Source: JACCXG01 sp963785755
Lineage (GTDB): Bacteria > Acidobacteriota > Vicinamibacteria > Vicinamibacterales > 2-12-FULL-66-21
DNA length: 64,000 nt
Assembly: GCA_963785755.1 (NCBI GenBank)
Contig: CAWAXG010000037.1
Span: 124,001 to 188,000 of the forward strand
Direction: 5' to 3'
Under the pieces are notes generated by a model that made no database searches, was not told the origin of the DNA, and worked only from the letters and a program-made list of their open reading frames with translations. Positions 1-9,098 of this stretch are shown piece after piece (within the stretch, counting starts at the first letter, position 1; each line of letters begins with the position of its first letter). Made by a program: the position numbers and the translations under genes.

Positions 1-1875
1 CGACCTTGCCGAGCTTCAGCGTGCGGTAGCCCTCCGTGAAGTCCTCGGCGTCGGACAGCGAATGCTGATTGGTCACCAGAATCGTCGGCAGCTCCAGCGC
101 GCGCTGGCCGAGGACGCTGCGCGCAGGGGCGGTCGGGAATCCGCGCGGCGTCATCATCATGTAGCCGCGGCGCGCGATCACGTCGAGCGCGTACACGTTG
201 ACGAAGCCGCCGTTGTTGTTGCGGATGTCGATGACGATGCCGTCCCTGGCCCGATTGTCCGCGTCGAGATCCATATACAGCCGGCGCAGCGCGCCTTCGG
301 ACATGTCGTTCATGTGCGCGTAGCCGAGGCGGCCGCCGCTGATCTTGTCGACGTAGGCGCGGTTCGCTTCGACCCATTGCAGATACAACAGGTTCTTCTC
401 GGTCGCCATGTTGATCGGCCGCAGCACGACCTCGCGGGCCTTGACGCCGTCGGCGGTGGTCGAGACCTTGATCGCGATACGCCGGTTGACGCCGTGCATC
501 ATGATTTCGTCGAGGTTGGACGACGCGGCGAGCGGTGTGCCGTCCACCTCGGTCACGTAGTTGCCGATCGAGATGGCGCGGCTGATCGCGGCCGGGCCGA
601 GCGCGATCACTTCCGCAACCTTGAACCGGCCGCTGCGCTCGGTACTCCTCGCGATCGAACCGCAGTCCGAGCCTGGCCGACGCCGGCGGCTCGGGGCTGC
701 CCTGCGGCCGCGGTGCGGCCGCGACGCCCATGTGCGACGCGTTCAGCTCGCCGACCATCAGGTTCAGCAGCCGCCGCATCTCGTCCGGCGTCTGGGCGCC
801 GGCGATTCTCGGCGCGTATTCCGCCTTGACCGCGTTCCAGTCGACGCCGTGGAACTTGTCGTCGTAGAAGCCATCGCGCATGTAGGTCCATGCCTGGCGG
901 GATTCGGCCCCGATGATTTCCCCGTCTCGGTCTTGGTGACCGAACGCGCCTGGCGTCGATCGCATCGACGTGGAACTGCTCGAGGTCTTCCGCCGGGCTG
1001 AACTCCACGTCGATTTCCGCGGTGCGCAGATCAGCTGGACCTCCCGATCGGTGGCACGGCGCGCGAGGTCACGGGCTTCGTGAACGGGCGGGTGCTCTGG
1101 CCTCGATTTCCTGGACGGCGGCGAATATCGTGTTCGAGCGTCGAATCCGACACGAAGTAGAGCGCCCGCCCGTCGCCGCTCCACATCGGCCACAACTGTT
1201 TCGCGCCCCGTTCGGTCAGGCGCTCGTACCTGGGCGCCCCAGGCTCGTCATGGAGCAGCCACAACTCCGATTCATCGAGGTGCGAACGCCCCTTCCGCCA
1301 CCACTGCGTGGCGCGGTGCCGCGTGCGGTGAACGCGATGCGCCGTCCGTCAGGCGCGGGGGCGGCGAAGAATTCGCTGGTGTACCGGTCGGCCGTGACGC
1401 TCATCGGCGTCCCGCCGTCGGCGCGGACGCGATGGATGTCGTTCATGCCTGCGATGTCCCGGCCGGGCGACGAGAAGTAGAGCCAGCGGCCGTCACGCGA
1501 CCAGCCGTCGAGCCGATCCAGGCCGTCGTCGAACGTCACCTGCTTCAGCGTGCCCGCCGCCAGCGACAGGACGTAAATGTCTCCACCGCCGGTCCGATCG
1601 GAGACGAACGCCAGGCGCTGTCCGTCGGGCGAGTAGAGCGGACGCGATTCGTTCGCGGCGTGCGACACGAGCAACCGCGCTTCGCCTCCCTGCGCCGGGA
1701 CCGTCCAGATGTCGCCCCCTGACACGAAGGCGATCTCCTTCCGATCGGGGGCGATCGATGGCTCGGCGAAGGAGGGCAGCGGCGCCGGCGCCGGCCGTGG
1801 CTGTTGTCCGGTCAACGTGGACGTGCCGGAGGCCAGGACACAGACGGCGAGGCCGAGCAGACGTCTGAAATACAT
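1..1875 (-). pseudogene. Tricorn-like S41 peptidase, frameshifted and cut by the window edge
   Basis: The minus strand encodes a secreted TolB-propeller/S41 protease of the tricorn type. The start ATG at 1875 has a GGAG box upstream and opens a signal peptide (MYFRRLLGLAVCVLAS). Propeller blades follow (SPDGQRLAFVSDR, WSRDGRWLYFSS). The frame shifts near 1300-1312, continuing with blade WSGDGRALYFVSDS, again near 1130-1150, and at least once more around 640-990, where the S41 part begins with EFSPAEDLEQFHVDA. Residues typical of the S41 core (RNNNGGFVN, and SLSDAEDFTEGYR with the likely catalytic Ser) lie at about 230-1 and run off the left edge. Family members are about 1050 residues. Whether the frameshifts are real or sequence errors cannot be decided here. 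Confidence 0.8.
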
Positions 1876-1949
1876 GATGAGCTCCCAGGAGTGGCCGGAT
1901 TCTACTTCACATCTCTGTCGCTGGACGGCGAGAATCCGGCAGAGACGTG

Positions 1950-2106
1950 ATCGGTGATTATCGGTGATCGGTGATCGGTGATCGGTGATCGGTGATCGGT
2001 GATCAGGGATCGCGATCGGTCCGGAGCCACCCGACCAACCTCGATCCCCGATCACCGATCACTGATCACCGATAATCACCGATCACTGATCACCGATCAC
2101 GCGTGA
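1950..2106. repeat. Palindromic heptamer-repeat cluster A (GATCGGT units)
   Basis: The left arm (about 1950-2011) is a run of the 7-mer GATCGGT in tandem. The right arm (about 2043-2106) is its inverted copy (ATCACCG units), around a 30-base centre. Both arms share the same GTGATTATCGGTGATC interruption. The whole could fold into one long hairpin in the gap between tpiA and the S41 peptidase gene. Confidence 0.85.
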
Positions 2107-2118
2107 TCGCAGGCAGCG

Positions 2119-2887
2119 TCAGGTAGCGCTTTGACGGCTGCGGGTCACGATGTCGAAGAAGCTGGCGATCTCGAGGCTGGCGCCGCCGACGAGGGCACCG
2201 TCGACGTCCGGGTGCACGACGAGGGCGTGAATGTTGTCCGGCTTGACGCTGCCGCCGTAGATGACGTGGCACTGATCGGCGGCCTGCGCGCCGAAGCCCC
2301 GGCGGATCCGGTTCCTGATGTGCGTATGCGCCTCGCCCGCCTGTTCCGGGGTGGCGTTCCGTCCGGTGCCGATCGCCCAGACCGGCTCATAGGCGATGAC
2401 GAGCGCGGCGACCTGATCGCCGGTCAGGCCGTCGAGGCCCTTGGTCATCTGCCGGTCGAGGACCGCGAACGTCTGATTCGCCTCGCGCTCCTCCAGGGTT
2501 TCCCCGATGCACACGATCGGCGTCAGCTTTGCGTTCATCGCGGCGACGAGCTTGAGATTCACCGTCTCGTCGGTTTCATGAAAGAGCCGCCGGCGCTCCG
2601 AGTGGCCGATGATCACGTACTCGGCGCCGGCCTCCCGCAGCATCAGCGCGCTGATCTCGCCGGTATAGGCGCCTTCTTTTTCCCAGTGCAGATTCTGGCC
2701 GGCGACGCCGACCGGTGAGTTCCGCGCCGCCTCCGCGACGGCGTGCAGCGCCGTGAACGGGGGCGCCACGACGATTTCCACGTCGTCGATGTCCTTGACC
2801 AGGCTGCGGAACTGCTTCACGAACACGACCGACTCGTGCACGGTCTTGAACATCTTCCAGTTGGCGGCGATGAAGGGGAGTGCGCAT
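2119..2887 (-). CDS. tpiA: Triosephosphate isomerase (one-base frameshift at the start)
   Basis: Cytoplasmic glycolytic enzyme interconverting dihydroxyacetone phosphate and glyceraldehyde 3-phosphate. The family landmarks are present in order: FIAANWKMFK (active-site Asn/Lys), IGHSERR (catalytic His), AYEPVWAIGTG (catalytic Glu), YGGSVKPDN and DGALVGGASLE. The open frame extends upstream into repeat-derived sequence with no plausible start. An ATG at 2887 followed by MRTP lies one base out of frame, and removing one base from the G4 run at 2875-2878 joins it to FIAANWKM. The natural start is therefore probably 2887, with a one-base insertion (error or mutation). It is the third gene of gap-pgk-tpiA, separated from pgk by the cluster B repeat. 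Confidence 0.92.
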
Positions 2888-2900
2888 GGGGAAGACCTCG

Positions 2901-3240
2901 AATACGTGCTACGTGCCACGGGCTGAGTGCTCACGTGCTTTTCGTGCTACGTCCTACGATGCGACGTGCTCACGTGCATGTCGTGCTACGTGCTCACGTG
3001 CTTTTTCTCCTACGTCTGCTACGTGCTCGTCCTACGTGCTCGTGCTACGTGCTAACTGACGAACGTGTTGAAGTGGCCGCCTGGAGTCCATCGAATGCCG
3101 CGATATGAGCACGAGAAGCACGCAGCACGAAAAGCACATGGCACGTTAGCACGTCGCCCCCGGCACGAGAAGCACGTGTGCACGTGAGCACGTAGCACGT
3201 GAAGCACGTAGCACTCAGCCCGTTGCACGTGGCACGTGTT
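2901..3240. repeat. Palindromic heptamer-repeat cluster B (ACGTGCT units), MITE-like
   Basis: About 340 bases built almost wholly from ACGTGCT/AGCACGT words. The ends are inverted copies: CCACGGGCTGAGTGCT at 2916-2931 matches, with one mismatch, the reverse complement of 3210-3225. The last residues of Pgk (LEHVPRATG) and the upstream frame extension of tpiA are encoded by repeat sequence, so the element lies directly against both genes. No gene is visible inside. Confidence 0.85.
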
Positions 3241-4417
3241 CCAGCGCCGCAACGCCCGGTAGTGTCTGTCCGCCCAGGAACTCCAGTGATGCGCCGCCGC
3301 CGGTCGAGATGTGCGTGATCCGGTCGGTGACGCCGGCTTTTGCGACGGCGGCGATCGAATCGCCGCCGCCGATCACCGTGGTGCCCTTGACGGCGGCGAC
3401 CGCTTTGGCGACCTCGATTGTGCCCTTCGCGAACGCGTCGATCTCGAACACGCCCATCGGGCCGTTCCAGATCACGGTCTTCGCTCCCGCGATCACGGAT
3501 CGATAGGTCTCGATGGTTTGCGGCCCGATGTCGAGGCCCATCCGGTCCCCGATGGCCGGATCGCCGACCGCGAGCGTCTCGGCCGGCGCACCCGCCTCCA
3601 GCTTTGGCGCGACCACATGATCGACCGGCAGCTCGAGGCGCACGCCGCGCGCCTTCGCGCGCTGCTCGACGTCTCTCGCGGTGTCGAGGAGATCCTTCTC
3701 CACGAGCGACCTGCCGACCGGCACACCCCGGGCCTCCAGGAACGTATAGGCCATCGCGCCGCCGATCAGCAGGGCATCGACCTTGGCAATCAGGTTCTCG
3801 ATGACTTCGAGCTTGTCCGAGACCTTGGCGCCGCCGAGCGCGGCGACGAACGGCCGATCGGGGTTCTGCAGCACTCTGCCGAGATACTCGACCTCTTTCG
3901 CCATCAGCAGACCGGCTGCGGCCTCTTTGACGTGGTGCACGATCCCTTCGGTGGACGCATGGGCACGGTGCGCCGACCCGAACGCATCGTTGACGTAAAC
4001 GTCCGCGAGCTCGGCCAGCTGCCTGGCAAAGGCCGGGTCGTTCTTTTCCTCTTCGGGATGGAATCGAAGGTTTTCGAGGAGCACGGCTTCGCCGCGGCCG
4101 GCGGCCTCGACCGCCGCGCGGGCTCTGTCGCCGACGCAGTCCTCCGCGAAGTGAACCGGACGTCCGACGAGCTGCGCCAGCCGGTCGGCGACCGGCTTCA
4201 ACGAGAACTCGGGGTTCGGCTTGCCCTTGGGCCGGCCGAGGTGGGAGGCGAGGATGACCGTCGCTCCCTGGTCGAGGAGATACCGGATCGTCGGCATCGA
4301 CGCGCGAACCCGCGTATCGTCGGTGATCGTGCCGCTCTTGATCGGCACATTGAAGTCAACCCGCACGAACACGCGCCGGCCGGCGACGTCGATTTCGCTC
4401 AGGCTCCGTAACGGCAC
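3215..4417 (-). CDS. pgk: Phosphoglycerate kinase
   Basis: Transfers phosphate between 1,3-bisphosphoglycerate and ADP in the cytoplasm. It has 400 residues, normal for the family. Visible motifs are VFVRVDFNVP at the N-terminus, SHLGRPKG, LLENLRFHPEEEKND, the YVNDAFGSAHRAHAS loop, ALGGAKVSDK, WNGPMGVFE and the C-terminal GGGDSIAAV and STGGGASLEFLGG nucleotide loops. It begins 3 bases after the gap stop, so the two are cotranscribed. Its last codons lie inside repeat cluster B. Confidence 0.97.
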   Translation of the reverse strand: MPLRSLSEIDVAGRRVFVRVDFNVPIKSGTITDDTRVRASMPTIRYLLDQGATVILASHLGRPKGKPNPEFSLKPVADRLAQLVGRPVHFAEDCVGDRARAAVEAAGRGEAVLLENLRFHPEEEKNDPAFARQLAELADVYVNDAFGSAHRAHASTEGIVHHVKEAAAGLLMAKEVEYLGRVLQNPDRPFVAALGGAKVSDKLEVIENLIAKVDALLIGGAMAYTFLEARGVPVGRSLVEKDLLDTARDVEQRAKARGVRLELPVDHVVAPKLEAGAPAETLAVGDPAIGDRMGLDIGPQTIETYRSVIAGAKTVIWNGPMGVFEIDAFAKGTIEVAKAVAAVKGTTVIGGGDSIAAVAKAGVTDRITHISTGGGASLEFLGGQTLPGVAALEHVPRATG

Positions 4418-4420
4418 TGG

Positions 4421-5428
4421 TCACCACCCTTTTTTCTGCAGGAACGCCAGCAGGTCCACGCAGCGGATCGAATAGCCCCACTCGTTGTCATACCAGGCCA
4501 GCAGCTTCACGAAATCCCCATCCATGACCGCCGTGTACTGCGAATCGAGGATGGAGGAGTGATCGTTGCCGCGGAAATCGACCGAGACGAGCGGCGCCTC
4601 GCTGTACTCGAGGATGCCCTTGAGGCTGCCGCCGGCAGCTTCCTTGAACGCCGCGTTCACTTCTTCCTTCGAGGTTTTCTTGTCCACGATCGCGGCCAGG
4701 TCCACGACCGAGACGTTCGGGGTCGGCACGCGCATCGCGATCCCGTCGAGTTTTCCCTTGAGCTCGGGCAGCACTTCGCCGACCGCCAGCGCGGCGCCGG
4801 TGGTCGTCGGAATGATCGACAGCGCCGCCGCACGCGCCCGCCGGAGGTCCTTGTGCGGGAGATCCAGCAGGTTCTGGTCGTTCGTGTACGAGTGTATGGT
4901 CGTCATCCAGCCTTTGCGGATGCCGAAGCGTTCGTGCAGCACCTTCGCCATCGGGGCGAGGCAGTTCGTCGTGCACGACGCATTGGAGATGATGTGATGC
5001 TTCGCCGCGTCGTACTTGTCGTCGTTGACGCCGAGCACCATCGTGATGTCCGGCTTCTTGGCCGGCGCCGTGATCACCACCTTCTTCGCGCCGGCGGCGA
5101 GGTGCTTCGCCGCGGCGTCGCGATCGGTGAAGAGGCCGGTCGACTCGAAGACGATGTCGACGCCGAGGTCCTTCCACGGCAGCTGCGCCGGATCCTTGAC
5201 CGAGAGGACCTGGAATTCATCCTTGTTGACCGTGATCCGGTCGCCTTTGGCGGTGATGTCGGCCTTCAGGTTGCCGAGGATCGAATCGTATTTGAGCAGG
5301 TGCGCGAGCGTTTCGGCCGTCGTGAGGTCGTTGACGGCGACGATGTCGATGCCGCTCTTGCCCATCGACCCGCGCATGATGTTGCGGCCGATCCGCCCGA
5401 ACCCGTTGATACCGACTTTGATGGCCAT
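4421..5428 (-). CDS. gap: Glyceraldehyde-3-phosphate dehydrogenase (type I)
   Basis: NAD-dependent phosphorylating GAPDH of 335 residues. The Rossmann start is KVGINGFGRIGRN. The catalytic Cys is in SNASCTTNCLAP (about residue 153), the catalytic His in IHSYTNDQ, and the C-terminal WYDNEWGYS is present. The start ATG at 5428 has a strong GGAGGA box 8 bases upstream. It is the first gene of gap-pgk-tpiA, transcribed from a visible promoter at 5456-5485 and divergent from waaA. Confidence 0.97.
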   Translation of the reverse strand: MAIKVGINGFGRIGRNIMRGSMGKSGIDIVAVNDLTTAETLAHLLKYDSILGNLKADITAKGDRITVNKDEFQVLSVKDPAQLPWKDLGVDIVFESTGLFTDRDAAAKHLAAGAKKVVITAPAKKPDITMVLGVNDDKYDAAKHHIISNASCTTNCLAPMAKVLHERFGIRKGWMTTIHSYTNDQNLLDLPHKDLRRARAAALSIIPTTTGAALAVGEVLPELKGKLDGIAMRVPTPNVSVVDLAAIVDKKTSKEEVNAAFKEAAGGSLKGILEYSEAPLVSVDFRGNDHSSILDSQYTAVMDGDFVKLLAWYDNEWGYSIRCVDLLAFLQKKGW

Positions 5429-5455
5429 CTGAAATCCTCCAGCCCGAAACCATCA

Positions 5456-5485
5456 ATTGTAGTGAACGGCTTGCGCGACGGTCAA
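5456..5485 (-). promoter_or_regulatory. Sigma-70-type promoter of gap-pgk-tpiA
   Basis: On the minus strand TTGACC (5485-5480), an 18-base spacer and TACAAT (5461-5456) lie about 28 bases upstream of the gap start. This is the best -35/-10 pair in the divergent gap. It overlaps the opposing waaA promoter. Confidence 0.6.
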
Positions 5486-5499
5486 TCGCGGTCTAGAGT
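5471..5499 (+). promoter_or_regulatory. Sigma-70-type promoter of waaA
   Basis: TTGCGC (5471-5476), a 17-base spacer and TAGAGT (5494-5499) precede the waaA ATG at 5511, giving a very short leader. The -35 region interleaves with that of the gap promoter on the other strand. Confidence 0.45.
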
Positions 5500-5510
5500 G
5501 GAGACCGCCC

Positions 5511-6839
5511 ATGTACACGCTGTACAGCGTCCTGATCGTGCTGTTCTTCCTGGTCATGTCGCCGTACTTCCTCTACCAGGCGATCCGTCACCGCAAGTAC
5601 ATCCGCAGCCTGCCGCAGCGGCTCGGCTACCTGCCGCTGTCGTTCAACTTCGACGGCGACGAGTCGATCTGGATCCACGCGGTGTCGGTCGGCGAGGTGC
5701 TGACCGCGCGGGCGCTGCTGCCGCAGCTGCGCGAGCGCTATCCCCGGCTTCGCATCTTCCTGTCCACGACGACGATGACCGGGCAGCAGGTGGCGCGCGG
5801 GAACGTCCACGACGTGGACGAGGTGTTCTACTTCCCGTTCGATCTCCGTCCGATCATGAAGCGGACGCTCGGGTTGGTGAAGCCGCGCCTGCTCATCATC
5901 ATGGAGACCGAGATCTGGCCGAACCTCCTGCGCGTGTGTCACAAGGCCGGGGTGAAGACCGTGCTCGTCAACGGCCGCATCTCGGCCCGTTCCTTTCCCC
6001 GCTACCGGTTGGCCCGCGCGTTCTTCCGGCGCGTGCTCGCCCACGTCGATCGCTTCTGCATGCAGAGCGAGGAATCGGCCCGCCGCATCATCGAGATCGG
6101 CGCCGATCGCACGCGCGTGTCGGTCACCGGCTCGCTCAAGTTCGATTCGCTCGAGATTCCCGGCACGGCCGGCGCCGACCGCGGGCGCAACCGGGTCCTC
6201 CGCTACTTCCGGATCACCGGCGGCCGTCCGGTGATCATCGCGGCGTCGACGCTCAAAGGAGAGGAGGAGCCGGTCCTCGACGCCTTTCAGCGCGTGCGCG
6301 CCACCTGGGGCAACGCGCTGCTGATCATCGCGCCGCGGAAGCCCGAACGATTCGACGAGGTCGAGCGGCTCGCGCGGCGCGGCGGCTGGCGGGTCGCGCG
6401 GCGGACCGAGCTGCCGGTCGACTCCGAGCCCCGCGTCGACGTCGTGGTGCTCGACACGATCGGCGAGCTGGCGCAGGTGTATCAGGTGGCCACCGTGGTC
6501 TTCGTCGGCGGCAGCCTGGTCGATGCGGGAGGGCACAACATCCTCGAGCCCGCGGTGTTCGGCAAGCCGATCGTGTTCGGGCCGCACATGCACAACTTCA
6601 CGGACATCGCCCGGACGTTCATCGACAACCGCGGCGCGATCCAGGTCCGCTCGGCCGCCGAGCTCGAGGCGACGCTCGTGGAGCTGCTGTCGGACCCGGT
6701 CAAGCGCGCCGGCGTGGGCGCCGCCGCGCGGGCGCTGGTCGAGGCCAATCGCGGCGCGCGCGCGAAGAGCCTGAGCGTGATCGCGCAGCTGATGCCGTCC
6801 GACACGCCCGGCACCGTACTGCCTTTCAGAGTGCTGTAA
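5511..6839 (+). CDS. waaA: 3-deoxy-D-manno-octulosonic acid (Kdo) transferase
   Basis: GT30 enzyme adding Kdo from CMP-Kdo to lipid IVA at the inner membrane. It has 442 residues. An N-terminal membrane anchor (about residues 3-23) is followed by HAVSVGEVLTARALLP with the family's catalytic Glu, METEIWPNLL, LVNGRIS and the C-terminal donor-binding part GGSLVDAGGHNILEPAVFGKP with FGPHMHNF. It opens the plus-strand LPS gene run and is separated from lpxK by repeat cluster C. Confidence 0.95.
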   Translation: MYTLYSVLIVLFFLVMSPYFLYQAIRHRKYIRSLPQRLGYLPLSFNFDGDESIWIHAVSVGEVLTARALLPQLRERYPRLRIFLSTTTMTGQQVARGNVHDVDEVFYFPFDLRPIMKRTLGLVKPRLLIIMETEIWPNLLRVCHKAGVKTVLVNGRISARSFPRYRLARAFFRRVLAHVDRFCMQSEESARRIIEIGADRTRVSVTGSLKFDSLEIPGTAGADRGRNRVLRYFRITGGRPVIIAASTLKGEEEPVLDAFQRVRATWGNALLIIAPRKPERFDEVERLARRGGWRVARRTELPVDSEPRVDVVVLDTIGELAQVYQVATVVFVGGSLVDAGGHNILEPAVFGKPIVFGPHMHNFTDIARTFIDNRGAIQVRSAAELEATLVELLSDPVKRAGVGAAARALVEANRGARAKSLSVIAQLMPSDTPGTVLPFRVL

Positions 6840-6876
6840 CGGCACGACCACTTGCAGGATGATGAAACGAGACCGC

Positions 6877-7040
6877 GTCAACTCCCAACCTCCCCGCCTT
6901 CGCGCGCACGGATCGCCGCGCGCTACGGCGAGGCCTCGCCAGAGCTCGTCGGCTGCGACCGAGCCGACGAGCGGCGGCGGGCAACTCCCAAAGAGAGACG
7001 ACGGCCCAGCTCGATTGGGAGTTGGGAGTTGGGAGTTGAC
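6877..7040. repeat. Heptamer-repeat cluster C (GGGAGTT units), inverted ends
   Basis: GTCAACTCCCAAC at 6877-6889 is answered by the inverted run of three GGGAGTT units ending in GTTGAC at 7040. A lone AACTCCCAA copy lies near 6985. The centre (about 6890-6980) is a different, GC-rich imperfect palindrome. No gene is visible. The unit resembles the short tandem heptamers (STRR) known from cyanobacterial intergenic DNA. Confidence 0.75.
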
Positions 7041-7075
7041 GTCGGGCTTTTTCACCAACCTGCTAAGTCCCTGAC

Positions 7076-8047
7076 GTGTTGAGTGCGATGTATGCGGCCG
7101 TGGCGCGCCGCCGGCGCGAGCGCTATGCGCGGCGGCCGGATCTCAGACGCCGGCTGCGGCGTCCGGTGATCAGCGTTGGCAATCTCGCCGTCGGCGGCCG
7201 CGGCAAGACCCCGGTGGCTGCCGCCATTGCCAGGATGCTGCACGGGATCGGCGAGCACCCCGCGATTCTCAGCCGCGGCTACGGCCGCGCCCGTCCTGAG
7301 GATGGCGTCGTCATCGTGCGCGATCCGGAGGGGATTCGGGCGGATCTGGGGCGCGCCGGAGACGAGCCGCTCATGCTTGCCCGCCAGCTGCCCGGTGTCT
7401 CGGTGCTGACCTGTCCCGATCGGTACCTTGCCGGCCGCCTCGCCGAACATCATCTCGGCGCGTCGGTCCATATTCTCGACGACGGGTTCCAGCATCTGCA
7501 GCTCGAGCGCGACATCGATCTGTTGATCCTCTCGCGCGAGGACGTCGAGAATCCCGTGACGCTGCCTCGCGGCCGCCTGCGCGAGCCCCTCGATACCATC
7601 ATCGCCGCTGACGCGGTGCTGACGTCCGACCCGGGCGTGAGCATCGAGGCCACCGGATTGGACCTGCCGGTCTTTCAGCTCCATCGATCCGGCGGGGTCG
7701 CGCCTCCGGATGCGCAGCCGGCGCTCGCGGTTGCCGGGATCGCGTCGCCGGAGCGGTTCTTCGCCGATCTTCGCGCGAGCGGCTGGAATGTCGCTCAGAC
7801 GATCGGGTTTGCCGATCATCACCGGTTCACGGGGCACGACGTCGCCCGCCTGATGGCCGAAGCGTCCCGGGTCGGGGCCGCGCGGATCGTCACGACCGAG
7901 AAAGATCTGGTCCGCCTGCTGCCGTTCCGTCCGTTCCCCGTGCCGATCGTCCACGTCCCGATGGTGCTCGAGCCGCATCCGATCGATCGGTTTCGCGAGT
8001 GGATTGTCGAGGGGCTGCGCGCCGTGCGAGGGCAGAGCGGTGGCTGA
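7076..8047 (+). CDS. lpxK: Tetraacyldisaccharide 4'-kinase
   Basis: Phosphorylates the 4' position of the lipid A disaccharide at the membrane, the step before Kdo addition. About 323 residues. It shows the family's P-loop context VISVGNLAVGGRGKTP, the SRGYGR motif, DRYLAGRLAE and ILDDGFQHLQLERDIDL, then TTEKDLVRL near the C-terminus. Start choice is open: GTG 7076, TTG 7079 and ATG 7088 lie in one frame. The alignment-like start LSAMYAAVARRRR favours the first two. It overlaps the next gene by 8 bases. Confidence 0.93.
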   Translation: MLSAMYAAVARRRRERYARRPDLRRRLRRPVISVGNLAVGGRGKTPVAAAIARMLHGIGEHPAILSRGYGRARPEDGVVIVRDPEGIRADLGRAGDEPLMLARQLPGVSVLTCPDRYLAGRLAEHHLGASVHILDDGFQHLQLERDIDLLILSREDVENPVTLPRGRLREPLDTIIAADAVLTSDPGVSIEATGLDLPVFQLHRSGGVAPPDAQPALAVAGIASPERFFADLRASGWNVAQTIGFADHHRFTGHDVARLMAEASRVGAARIVTTEKDLVRLLPFRPFPVPIVHVPMVLEPHPIDRFREWIVEGLRAVRGQSGG

Positions 8048-8984
8048 TCGCGTCAGATTGCGGCATCGCCTCGAGTACGCGGCCGTCGCCGGCGTGATTC
8101 AGGCCGTGCGCGTCCTGCCGATGCGCGCGGTGATCGCCGCCGGCACGCTGCTCGGCATGGCGTTCTACGCGTTCGATCGCCCGCACCGCCGTCTCGCCAT
8201 CAGAAACCTGCGGGCGGCCTTTCCGCTGCGGTCGCCGGCTGAATGCCGCAGCATCGCCCGCGGCATGTTCTCGCACTTCGGGCGCCTGCTGACCGTGCTC
8301 CTCAAGTTCACGACCATGAGGCCGGCCGAGATGCTCGCGCGGGTCGAGTTCGAAGGAGAGGAGCGGGTCATCGCCGCGCACGCCGAGGGCCGCGGTGTGC
8401 TGCTCTACACCGGCCATTTCGGATTCTGGGAGATCAACGCGCTCGTCCACGCGCTCGAGATCAAGCCGATGTCGGTGCTGGCGCGCCCGCTCGACAACCC
8501 GCTGCTTCACGATCTGCTCGAGTCGGCCCGCCGCCGCACCGGCAATGCGGTCATCTACCGGCGCGGCGCGATCCGGCGCGTCCTTCGGGCGCTCGCCGGC
8601 AACGAGGCGGTCGCGATCCTGATCGACCAGCACATCCAGTCGTCCGATGCCGTCTACGTGGACTTCTTCAACCGCCCGGCCGCAACCACGTCGGCCCTTG
8701 CCGCGCTCGCGCTCCGTACCGGTGCGCCGGTCGTGCCGGTGTTCGCGTTGCCCCAGCCTGGCGGCCGGTTTCGCATGGTCTACGAACACGCCGTGGATCC
8801 GCCGCCGGAGGACACGCCAGATGCCATCCGCGCGTTCACGCAGCGCTGCACCGACGTGCTCGAGATGTACGTGCGGCGCTATCCCGAGCTGTGGCTCTGG
8901 ATGCACAGGCGCTGGCGCGACGTCGATGGCGCGCCGCAAGTGAAGGGCATGTTTCCGGAGGCCACGACGGATGAGGGGCGCTGA
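8040..8984 (+). CDS. Lipid A biosynthesis lauroyl/myristoyl-type acyltransferase (LpxL/HtrB family)
   Basis: Adds a secondary acyl chain to (Kdo)2-lipid IVA at the cytoplasmic membrane face. A hydrophobic N-terminal segment is followed by the acyltransferase HX4E motif in TGHFGFWEIN, the ARPLDNPLL segment, DQHIQSSDAVYVDFF and VPVFALPQPGGRFRM, ending with ELWLWMHRRW. The start is taken as GTG 8040, overlapping the lpxK stop, because the reading frame further upstream lies inside lpxK. Which secondary chain it installs cannot be told. Confidence 0.9.
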   Translation: MADRVRLRHRLEYAAVAGVIQAVRVLPMRAVIAAGTLLGMAFYAFDRPHRRLAIRNLRAAFPLRSPAECRSIARGMFSHFGRLLTVLLKFTTMRPAEMLARVEFEGEERVIAAHAEGRGVLLYTGHFGFWEINALVHALEIKPMSVLARPLDNPLLHDLLESARRRTGNAVIYRRGAIRRVLRALAGNEAVAILIDQHIQSSDAVYVDFFNRPAATTSALAALALRTGAPVVPVFALPQPGGRFRMVYEHAVDPPPEDTPDAIRAFTQRCTDVLEMYVRRYPELWLWMHRRWRDVDGAPQVKGMFPEATTDEGR

Positions 8985-9073
8985 GGGCACGAAGGCGGTC
9001 GATGGTTTCGTGTTGACGGCGTTTGGCGCTTCGCGCAGCACGACGGCACGAAGGCACGACGGCACGAAGGGCA
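8984..9073. repeat. Octamer-like repeat cluster D (GGCACGAA/GGCACGAC units)
   Basis: One copy of GGGCACGAAGG directly follows the acyltransferase stop, and a tandem run of GGCACGAC/GGCACGAA units occupies 9037-9073. Unlike clusters A-C the copies are mostly direct rather than inverted. It fills the gap before waaF. Confidence 0.65.
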
Positions 9074-9098
9074 TTGATCACAATGATCGTTTGCTGAC

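Noticed and set aside
1080..1145. Plus-strand translation ISWTAANIVFER resembling a propeller blade
   Set aside because: Chance. The surrounding protease motifs are all on the minus strand and no gene continues on this strand.
1950..3240. CRISPR array
   Set aside because: Units are 7-mers without unique spacers, and no cas genes are present.
4559..6862. Long plus-strand frame of 767 codons antisense to gap and running across waaA
   Set aside because: Arg/Pro-rich shadow translation caused by high GC. Both real genes in other frames have full family motifs.
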